Shown here piece after piece: positions 9,859 to 21,800 of a stretch of 64,000 nucleotides of DNA. The position numbers and the translations under genes are program-made. Under the pieces are notes generated by a model, which made no database searches, was not told the origin of the DNA, and saw nothing but the letters and a program-made list of their open reading frames with translations. The DNA is from Omphiscola glabra (lineage: Eukaryota > Mollusca > Gastropoda > Lymnaeidae): positions 25,159,503 to 25,223,502 of the forward strand of contig OZ024806.1 of the NCBI GenBank assembly GCA_964017045.1, read 5' to 3'. Every line of letters begins with the position of its first letter. Positions within the stretch are counted from its first letter, which is position 1.

Positions 9859-12800
9859 GTAAGTTTATGCCTTAAATATAAATTTAGTGATTGCTGAATA
9901 AATATAATTTTCACATTAGAATTAGTGCTAAGACTTGTTATAAACAGCTTCTTTACTTTGACATGGTTGACTGACTTTAAGGAGACTAAAAAAAAACAAA
10001 AAAACTATGTCTCAGATTCTGTTCATAAAAATGGCCACCGGTTCTTTTAACCACTTGCTCTATTTAAAGCCTTATTACTAATTTTTAGAATTTCAGTAAG
10101 GATGGAATAAGATGGAGCTGTCTGTCAGTGTCATGTAGGATTAGATTATTTTAAAATTTACCCTTGAACAACTTGATACAAAAATTAAGAGTAGGCCTAC
10201 ATGTTTCATTTTAAATTAATCAGAATATATTCCTTAGTTAGCTTGTCACCTGTTGTTTTTTAAATATAATTTATTAGGAAGCAATCTATCTTGTGTCTTT
10301 TTAATACACAGAATTATATGAATTATTGCTCCTTTATTTTAATGCAACCATTGACAGAGGATGATTCTAAGACACTTGCTAAGTTTAAAGACTTCAAAAC
10401 AAATGGTAACCGTTGCTTCAGAGATGAAGATTACCATGGTGCCATAAAGTCGTATACCATGGGAATTCAGATGCTTGAGATTGCTCGGTCAGAAAATGAA
10501 GGTGAGATGTGAAAACTTGTTAGATCTTAGTGTCAGCTGCTAGTGGTCAATGATGGCTCCTAGAGGACAACAGATACCGGTAGACATAGACAGCTAATAG
10601 TGGATGGCATATGCAAGTGGACAATGGCATCTACAAGTGAATGGAAGACATTTATAAGAAGGACAATGACAGCTTCCAGAGGATGACATCTACAGTGGAC
10701 AATGACAGCTACAAGTGGAGAACATTATGAGATGACAATGACAGCTACAAGTGGATGCTATTATAAGATGATGATGACATTTACCAGTGGATGATATTTA
10801 TCTACAAGTGAACAAAAGGCATCTACAAGTAGATATAAGATGATAATGACACCTACAAGTGAATGACAAGTGATGACATTTAAAAGTTGATAATGGCAGC
10901 TAAAGGTGGAAGACATCAAAAAGTGAACTATGACAGCTAATAGTGGAGAATGACAGCCACAAATGGAAGATGAAAGTTACAAGTTGACAATGACAGCTAC
11001 AAGTGGATGACATTTATAAGATGACAATTACTTATACTAGTGGATGACATCTACAAGTGGATTGTGACATCTACAAGTAGATGAAATTTATAAGATGTCA
11101 ATGACAGATACAAGAGGATGTCACCTAATAGTGGAAAAGGACATCTACAACTGGATGACATTTGTAAGATGATAGATAATTAAAGCTACTAGTTGATAAC
11201 ATTTATAGAATGGAGATTTAGCTATTTGTGAATGGCATCTACAAGTGGATGACTTGATAAGATGGCAAAGACAGCTACTTGGGGATGGCAAAGACAGCTA
11301 CTTGGGGATGGCAAAGACAGCTACTTGGGGATGGCAAAGACAGCTACTTGGGGATGGCAAAGACAGCTACTTGGGGATGGCAAAGACAGCTACTTGGGGA
11401 TGGCAAAGACAGCTACTTGGGGATGGCAAAGACAGCTACGTGTGGATGGCAAAGACAGCTACTTGGGGATGGCAAAGACAGCTACTTGGGGATGGCAAAG
11501 ACAGCTACGTGTGGATGGCAAAGACAGCTACTTGGGGATGGCAAAGACAGCTACTTGGGGATGGCAAAGACAGCTACTTGGGGATGGCAAAGACAGCTAC
11601 TTGGGGATGGCAAAGACAGCTACTTGGGGATGGCAAAGACAGCTACTTGGGGATGGCAAAGACAGCTACTTGGGGATGGCAAAGACAGCTACGTGTGGAT
11701 GGCAGCTATTGGTAGATAATGACAGCTCCAAAAGAAGACCAGCAACAAGTAGACACCCACACTGTCAGCAATCAGTTGTTGATGACAGCAAACACCTTAC
11801 AGACAGAAGAGTTCTCTGCGGAAAAACCACAAAAAAGTTGTATTTTTTTTTTTTACATTCACTGCACCAGAATTATTTTAAATATACTAGTTTTAAGTTG
11901 AACATTTTAAATGTTCCTGAACTGCAATTTGAAAAAAAAAAAGAGTTCATCTTAACCAGATATCTGTCCACCTGGGTATGGGTATGTTAACATGAACACC
12001 TCTGGCTGTCATGCAGTGTGCCCATTGACAGTAGCACTTTGTACCATTTGTAATAATACCACATTGTATCAAGTAGATGTGCTTGTTTGCAGGAAACGCT
12101 CAGTTTTACAAGTGGGACAAAAGTCTCGCCCAGCTCCATGGCAACCGCTCGGAATGTTGGTCAAAGTTGTCAGAACAGAGGAAATGTCTGGAGGATGCCA
12201 AGAAAAATGTTGACTATCATCCTGAGTGGTACAAGGTAATAGGATGAGGCATTATATATCTGAGGCTTCATATAAATGAGGCTTTATATAACTTGAAGCC
12301 TTATGTAATGTACGATGGAGGAATGAATATCATATTATCCTTCTGGTTGACATGGTCTTACATATGATATTGTCCTACAGTTTACTTGTAAGAGGCTTCC
12401 CATTTCTAAAGAAAAGTATTCTCAAATTTTATTTTATCAGCCTTTGCCCTGATTTAATCAACAGTCCTCCCCATAATCGTCTGCAGCATGGGTCAATGGT
12501 GGTCATCAGCATGGGTCCATGGGGGTCGTCAGTATGGTTCAATGGGGGTTTTATGTCATTATTGATCAGTGTTGTAAATTCCCTCATCAGCATGTCATTT
12601 TTTTCATCAGGGTCATTTTCGTGTCGCTAAAGCCTACAAAGAGCTGGGTGAGTTCAAGAAGGCTGTGAAGGCATTTGTCAAAGCCTATAACAGGCTAACT
12701 TCCTCCGATGGGGAGGATCTGGACATAAAATTATTAAAAGACTTGATAGAGACAGCGTTTGTTACAGGTAAGTGCAGTGAGTCAAAAAATTATTTTGTTA

Positions 12801-15800
12801 GATCTCAAATTTTAATTATTTTTATACCGACACAACTCTTATACCTTTGCATGCCTAACACATGTGAGGCAGGCCAAAGCCCAAACATGGGCTATGGAGC
12901 CACAGGGATGGATGTACAACACATGTGAGGCAGGCCAAACATGGGCTATAGGGCCACAGGGATGGATGTCCAACACATGTGAGGCAGACCAAACATGGGC
13001 TATGGGGCCACAGAGATGGATGTCCAACACATGTGAGGTAGGCCAAAGCCCTAACATGGGCTATAGGGCCACAGGGATGGATGTACAACACATGTGAGGC
13101 AGGCCAAACATGGGCTATAGGGCCACAGGGATGGATGTCCAACACATGTGAGGTAGGCCAAACATGGGCTATGGGGCCACAGGGATGGATGTCCAACACA
13201 TTTGAGGCAGGCCAAACATGGGCTATGGGGCCACAGGGATGGATGTCCAACACATGTGAGGCAGGCCAAACATGGGCTATGGGGCCACAGGGATGGATGT
13301 CCAACACATGTGAGGCAGGCCAAAGCCCTAACATGGGCTATGGGGCCACAGGGATGGATGTACAACACATGTGAGGTAGGCCAAAGACCTAACATGGTCT
13401 ATAGCGCCACAGAGATGGATGTCCAACACATGTGAGGTAGGCCAAAGCCCTAACACGGGCTATAGGGCCACAGGGATTGATGTACAACACGTGTGAGGCA
13501 GGCCAAACATGGGCTATAGGGCCACAGGGATGGATGTCCAACACATGTGAGGCAGGCCAAACATGGGCTATAGGGCCACAGGGATGGATGTCCAACACAT
13601 GTGAGGCAGGCCAAACATGGGCTATAGGGCCACAGGGATGGATGTCCAACACATAAGATTAACTCCACAACTAAAGTAATTTGCTGCCTTCTTTCACAGA
13701 GTCACAAGAAGCTGATTCTCTCGAGACAGAACTCAGAAATGTACCGGCCACCCTCAGGGCACACATCATTAATTGCTACCTGGAAAACAAAGACTGGAAT
13801 ACTGTAGAGTTCATTGTGACTAGTGTGTGGAAAATAACAGACAGTGATCTCAGGAGACCAACATTGTCAAAAACTTCAAAGTTCATTGTTAACTTAATGC
13901 ATTTCTGTGATGAAGATCTTTTGAGCAAACACTGGTGAGATATTTAGTTAAACACAATCAGATAGTAATAGTCGATTATTTATTTAATTCCTTGCATGCA
14001 ATGAGTATTTATTCTTATTTTAATTGTAATTATTTTTTCTTACCTCAATTAAACATTTTTTTTATCCAATCATTTGAATCAAATAATTCCTTTCACCCAT
14101 TAAAACATCCAATCATGCCTTGCATACGATAATTCTATCATACAATCTTTTCGCATCTGATTATTCCCTACAACAAATCATTCTTTACATCAAATCATTC
14201 TTTACATCCAATCATTCCTTACATCCAATAATTTCTTACATACAATCATGCCATACATCTAATCATTCCTTACATCCAATAAATCCTTACACCAAATTGT
14301 ACCTTATTCAGGTGGGTGTGTAAAGTCCTGCATTACTTCCTAGTGTTAAAGTCAGACCATCATCAACTCAAGTTTCACCCCGGAGACACCTACTTCCATG
14401 CTACCATCAGCTTTGTGGTACAGTCACACACACAGAAACATGAAACACTAGAGCTTGCCGGTGCTGATAATGTTCATGACAATCCTGATGTTGATCCTCA
14501 TGGTTGTAGAAATACTGATGCAACAGAACTGCTCCATTATGTTGTGGAGAAAATTGTCATCCCCAAAGGAGATCTGAACATTCAAGATGACCAGGGAAAT
14601 ACAGTTCTGCACCACCTGGCAACTTTTGAAGTATACAAAAAACAAACTCACTGACAGATTGACAGACCATTGACATTTTGACAGACTACTGACATATTTT
14701 CAGTGACTTTAAAAAAAAATTAATATTAGCTTTCATTTATTAACTTGTATTAGAAAGTTTTAAAAAAAAATTTCTTCTAATTTCAAAACAGCGCCTAATT
14801 TATTTTCTCCATTCTTTATGTCTTTTCACTTAAGTTAAAAAATCATTAAGTGCTAAGGATTGTTGAGCTTGTTAAAATAGTACTTATAGATTACTATGAC
14901 AGTTAAAACAAACTTTTTCTTTATTTTGTGTTTTAAAAATCCAAACTAATTATAGGTTTTTACAGTAAGAGGCCATCGATAAATGATTTCATGTAGCCAA
15001 AAGGTGGGGAAAAAAAAATTGGGGGGGGGGGGGGGGGTGTCATGAATTTGTGATGATATGTTATCTGGGTGTCTAAATTTGGTGACAAGTTTGTGATGAT
15101 TAATGTTGGGGAGGGGGGTCAACAATCCACCAAAATAATGTGAAAGATATTAACAAAACATAATGAATATCAATTTTTTTTTCATATTTAATGTCAATAT
15201 TTTTTCTTTTAAACTACAGACATATCCAATCTCTGTACTGATCTACATCCTGAGCAAGGACATAGACTGTTTGAAAGTAAACAAGGTTGGTAAAACTGCA
15301 CTGGACCTAACCAACCAATCAGATGGAAGGAATTTATTATTTGGGAAAGGTGGGCCCCATTTTTGTGTGTGTTTAATTTTACTTTGTGCTGGTCTTGAAC
15401 AATGTCAGTGAGGAAAAAAAATAACATGACATATTGAAGAGTAATTGTGACAAGACACAATAGGATATATATGAAACAGTCTGTTAACATTCTCACCATA
15501 TTCTGTGCTATTCTACATGTAAGGTTTTGACGTTCATGCCATATTATTTTCTATTCTATATGTAAGGTGTTGACATTTATGCCATGTCCTGTTTACAGTG
15601 GTGGCTCAACTTGTGGCATGCATTGACAGGCACAAACATGTCAAAAATGTCAAAGAAAAGAAAAAATTGAAAGAAAAAAATATCCAAGCATTATCCAGCT
15701 TGTTGTCTTGCCATGTCAACCCAGGTAAGTTGATTGTGGAGGAAAACTGGTGGGTTTTTGGGAAGGAAAACTGGTGGTTTTTTGGGGAAGGAAAACTGGT

Positions 15801-18800
15801 GGGTTTTTTGGGAAGGAAAACTGGTGGTTTTTTGGGAAGGAAAATTGGTGGTTTTTTGGGGAAGGAAAACTGGTGGTTTTTGGGAAGGAAAACTGGTGGT
15901 TTTTTGGGAAGGAAAACTGGTGGTTTTTGGGAAGGAAAACTGGTGGTTTTTGGGAAAGAAAACTGGTGGTTTTTGGGAAGGAAAACTGGTGGTTTTTTGG
16001 GAAGGAAAACTGGTGGTTTTTTTGGGAATGAAAACTGGTGGTTTTTTGGGAATGAAAACTGGTGGGTTTTGGGAAAGAAAACTGGTGGTTTTTGGGAAGG
16101 AAAACTGGTGGTTTTTTGGGAAGGAAAACTGGTGGTTTTTTTGGGAATGAAAACTGGTGGTTTTTTGGGAAGGAAAACTGGTGGTTTTTTTGGGAATGAA
16201 AACTGGTGTTTTTTTGGAAAGAAAAATTATTTTATTTTTCCTAGAGGAATTAACTGTTTAAATGTTAGAGCTTGATCTTAACTTTTTGATCTACTTAATA
16301 CTATTATTGTTGTTTTTAAATGAACTAATATGTTGTATGCTCCAGTTGGTTATATGTTGTATGTTCCATTTGGTTATCTGTTGTATGTTAAATTTGGTTA
16401 TCTGTTGTATGTTCCAGTTGGTTATATGTTGTATGTTCCATTTGGTTACCTGTTGTATGTTCCAGTTGGTTATATGTTGTATGTTTCAGTTGGTTATATG
16501 TTGTATGTTCCAGTTGGTTATATGTTTTATCTTCCTGTTGGTTATGTTGTAAGTTTCAGTTGGTTATATGTTGTATGTTTCAGTTGATTATATGTTGTAT
16601 GTTCCAGTTGGTTATATGTTGTATGTTTCAGGTGATTATATGTTGTATGTCTCAGTTGGTTAATATGTGGTGTTTATGTATTTCACCCTACTAGTGATTC
16701 CAAAAGAACTTGTGAAAATCAGTGCTGACAGCTGTAAGGACCTGCTGACAAGTTTGGCCGATTCTGGCAAGTGGCTGGTGCTGAAAGAACTGGTCATTCA
16801 GTTTAAACAAGCAAAAGAGGAAACCACCCTGCCCACCTTCGCTAAAGAAATGTCAGTGATGCGCGTGGTGGAAGCACCGGCTGAGGAAATGTCAGAGTCT
16901 GATAAAATTGATGTGGTCCGTTTGCTGGTCAATCATGAAGCAAGTGTGGACTCACCAGGACCTATTAAAGCAAGCATACGAAATGAAGAGTGGACGGTAT
17001 GGTTTTATTTAAACCTTTTTATTGAACTAATTTTTTTCTTGATATCAGTACTATGTATCAGTCTAGTGCAGTGATACACAACCTTTTTCAACACTGCGCA
17101 TCCCCTGTAAATTATTTGACTTGTCTCGCACAACTTTAGAGAAGTAATAATGCCTTTTAAAATTACTTCTCATTAAGTATTGAATTGCAAAGAGCACTGC
17201 AGAGCTTAGAAAATATACTTGTGACTTATTACATAAAGGAGGAAATACATATACATTCATAAACATGCATCCTTAAAGAAACTGAGGTCTTCTACATAGT
17301 CATTACTTACAATTCCCAGTGTGGATGAACACAGAAAAAAGTCTTATGGAGTGCGCTATTTTGAAGTGATAGCGCCAAAATTATGGAATAGTTTGCCTCA
17401 ATCTTTGAGGGGTATTGAAAAGGGTAAAAAATCGTTTAAAAGACATGTAAAAACTTTTTTGTTTAAATAGATTTATGAAAACCAGAGCGCAGTGAGCATG
17501 CTAAAGTAGCATGGATACCAGCCCTATATAAATATCCAATTAATCAATCAATTAATCAATCAATCAGTCAATATCATAATTTAAAAGTTAAAGTCTCCTT
17601 TGTTTTTCGTAGCCCCCTTTTCCTTGTGGTGCAATCACCAAAGGTTGGGGAACTCTGACCAAGTGTATCAGTCACTTGTCCTATGTAATATCTAAAAATA
17701 ATCACAACTTCTCTTTCTCTAAAATCATATCAACTTCTGTATGATTCCCTCATCAGACTCATCTCTCAACCATTCAACGTCTGTTTCCCCATCTGCCAAA
17801 CATTCAATCTCATTCAAATGTTCTCTTCATCTCTCAAGCACTCAACTTCTGTAGTTTTCCTCATCTCTCAAACACTCAACTTCTGTAGTTTCCCTCATCA
17901 CTCAAACACTCAACTTCTGTAGTTTCCCTCATCACTCAAACACTCAACTTCTGTAGTTTCCCTCATCTCTCAAACACTCAACTTCTGTTTTCCTTATCTC
18001 TAAAAAAACTCCATCAGATTTTGGAATTGTTCATTAATTATTTGAACATGTTAGGCCTCTTACGCATGCATAAATCATTTCATACATGTTTATAATTTGC
18101 AAAACAGAATTATTACATAAATTCAAATGGTGTATATTCTAAGCAACTCAAAGTCTCCAGTTCAAAGAACTTGTCAACTTGTCTCACTGTACTATTCATT
18201 TATTTAATAGATCATTTTTCTCTTACTTGTTAATTGCAGGTCTGTTTGAAAATCATCATTGAGTATCTTAAGGCTTTAGCCACAAAATCATCATGGAGTA
18301 TCATAAGGCTTTAGCCACAAAATCACCATGGAGTATCATAACGCTTTAGCCACAAAATCACCATGGAGTATCATAACGCTTTAGCCACAAAATCATCATT
18401 GAGTATCATAATGCTTTAGCTACAAATTCAGGTTGATGTTTAAATTTACAAATTTTTTAATAACATATTAATCCTTGCTCAGCTGACCAAGGAGCTGTTA
18501 GACATGGGGTTGAACCCTGATGGAGTGACCCTTCGACCCGGGGACACGCCGTACCATGCAGCTTTGGATTTGGCCTTAAACAAACTTGATGGTAAGGTCA
18601 TCTTTGGAAGAGTAAGTTTTAAGATCTGTTTGACACTATCAGTTTTTATCAATCTACCAGGTACAATCATTTTTTTTTTTCAGTTTCAGCTATCTAAAAT
18701 CAGTTTAAAAACAGAATTGCTTTTACGCAAGAACCCATCCCCACACACACAACCCCTCCCCACACACAACCCTCCCCCACACACAACCCTTCCCCACACA

Positions 18801-21800
18801 CAACCCTTCCCCACACACAACCCTTCCCCACACACAACCCCTCCCCGCACAACAACCCTCCCCCACACAACACCCCCCACACAGCAACCATCCCCCACAC
18901 ACACAACCCTACCCCACTCAACACCCCTCCCCCACACACAACCCTCCCCTACACACAACCCATCCCCACACACAAACCCTCCCCACACAACAACCCCCCC
19001 ACACACAACCTCTCCCCACACACACAACCCTCTCCCACACACAACTCCCCACACAAAAAAACCTCCCTGACACAACAACCCTCTACCCATTCAACAACCC
19101 CTTCCCCCCCTCGCACACACCCACACACAACCCCCTTATATATACAACATCATATTTCTAACCAATCACAGGAGATTTCTCCATGCTGGAAAAACTCAAG
19201 GAAATCCACGACAAGAAGAAATCTCTCAAGAAAGATGTGGCAGTGGCAGACAAAGATGGCAACACCCTCTTGCATATGGCAGCTCAGGTGTTTTATGGTC
19301 AACTACAAATTGTTTAAATTATCTGTGTCTGAAATAAATGGGCTTGTTTATTTATTCTGTAATTAAATAGAAGGGGACCCAACTTATGACATTGTTGTAT
19401 ATTGACTAGCCAAAACACCCAGCGTGGCCCAAGATTATATTAGTAAAAAAACATCTTCTACAGCCTTTTAGCTAACATCGAATTTAAGGGGCCTGTAAAT
19501 GACACATCGCAAAGAATTTTTTTTTTTAATTTAAATTTTCTATTCTAAAAAACATGTTTGGATCTAGATCCCCTCCCTGTTGGAATCCCATTCTCCAGTA
19601 TTGGATACAGATCCTGTTAAGACCCTGATCTCGATTAAATCCAGTTGCTGATGGGATCCCGGTGCCAATGGAATCCTGATCCCAAAGGGATCATGTCCAG
19701 ATGGGATCCTGATCCCATTGTGATTCCTTTCCCTTTGGGATCCTGACTCCATTGGGATTTTGATGGGATCCGATTCCCCAATATGATCCCTTTTAGTGTT
19801 TGATCCTGTTACCAGTTGGATTCAGTTCCCCCAGAGATCCCATTCATGTTAAAGGATCTGTTCTCTGTTTTGAAACTGTTACCAGGTGGGGTCACATTTC
19901 CTCATTTGGATCACATTCCCCGGTTAGTATCCTGTTCCTCATTCAACTTTTAAAAAATGCTACATGAATACAATCCATCCTTAAGAGATTTTTAATCAGC
20001 TATGGAAAATGTCCCGTGACAACAGGAGTTTGAGATTGTAAATCATTTCCTGCAGAGAACCTGCAGTTGGACATATATATATATATATATATATATGGCA
20101 TCCTTCCGTCTTTGCCAGACGATGGAGTAAATATTTAGTTCTACACTTCGACGAGTGGCTCACTAGGCCAATCCTGGAGTGACAATCTCGACTGCATTTC
20201 TCACAGGAGAATATTGATTCCTGGTTAATTTTGGCCTTCTGTGCAGTTCTTTTTCTTGCAAGGGCTTCGCACATCTTCTGCCTTTTCACCCCATCATACA
20301 CTACTGATTGCCAGCTGGAACGTTGTTTGGCAATGATCTCCCATTTGTTGATTTCAATGTTGTCTTCCCTCATGCTCCTTTTGCAAATGTCCATAAATCT
20401 CAGGCGTGGCCATCCGATAAGTCTTGTCCCTTCTGCCAACTCTCCATATATACATATGGAGCTGTGTGTTGCGTATTCATAGTTCGTTTGTATGTTTGTC
20501 CATTCCTTCATTCTTTGTTTTTTTAAATGTGAATCTTTAATTTTGTTCATCCTAAGGCAAAATCAAATCCAAACAGTTTAAAAGCTGTGCAGCTCCTTTC
20601 TAATTGGCAAATACCAACTAACATAAAAAACAAAGAGAATCAAATGGCTGTTGATTATCTATCAGACTCGGACGATGACAAACATCAATACATTCAAGTA
20701 CCCACTAGTACTAAGAGTAAAAAGAAATCTAAATCAAAGAAAGGTACTGTGATGTTGTAACTATTGTTCAATGATTTAGTTCAGAAAAGTTGAGACATTT
20801 TGCACCTTAAATTTTATTTCTATAATATTTGGTTTTAAAATTGGTTTAAGAGATTAGCTTTAAATTCGGTAGGGAAATCTGCCTAAAATTTCTATGACGA
20901 AAGTCTTAAATCTATATGGCGGATTAAAATTTATGTGACGGTCTAAAAATCTGTATAAGTAAAGTATGTAAATAAGTAAATAATCTGTAAGAGGACAGTC
21001 TAAAATTAGTAAAATGTACTGTGATTAAGTAAAGTTTTAAGTATAAATTGTCAATGGATAAGAGAAAAATCAGAGCTGACATTGAACCTTCATTAGCCTC
21101 TGAATTTATTATTAAATAATTTAATTTGAAGTAGAAGGAAATTAAAAGATAAAATTTTATTTTAAACCGGAAAAAATATTAAGAAATCCTTTACCTCAGT
21201 AAATGTAGACAGTAAGCATAATGATTATTTTTTTTGATAGCCAATGACGGAGCTATGCCAAAGACAGACACAAAATCAAAGCCTACAGCGGAAGAGGTAT
21301 GTGTAAGGATAATGAATAAAGGGAAAAGCTACATATTAGGATAAAGTGTGTTGGATAGTGAGTGTGCAATAAAGCTTTACCATGAGTTAAAGCCCTTGTT
21401 AGTGCGATGAGTTAATGTCCATGTCAGCGCAATAAGTTCACTCATTTAAGGGGGGGGGGGTGTGTCATCATGAGCTCATTTACTGGGGGGGGGTGTCATT
21501 ATAGGTTTACATAACGGGGGGGGGGGGGTCATTATAGGTTTAAATACTGTGGGGGGATGGGGGTCATCATGAGCTCACATACTGGAGTTCACCAACCATT
21601 GATTAAGTCTAGATCTGCTCTTTCAATTGTGCTGTCATTTCAGTTATTTAATCACGTTTTTAAATTATTTTTTTTTTAGAATATCGAAACCAAGATTTCC
21701 ACACTGCTGTCCAAAATGCCTGAAGCCACTGGATTCCTAAACCCAACACAAGCAGACAGTAAATTCGTTGTACCGAGATTGCTGGATTCTGACGATGATG

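Noticed and set aside
11245..11990. Open frames up to 242 codons in intron 2
   Set aside because: The 24-bp array has no stop in its frames; it lies between two firm exons of the gene.
14085..14310. Possible tRNA or small RNA cluster
   Set aside because: No A/B box or cloverleaf; it is a degenerate repeat.
18240..18330. Extra exon after 'taattgcag' acceptor at 18239
   Set aside because: In-frame stop after about 30 codons within a 35-bp repeat; exon 9 joins exon 10 in frame without it.
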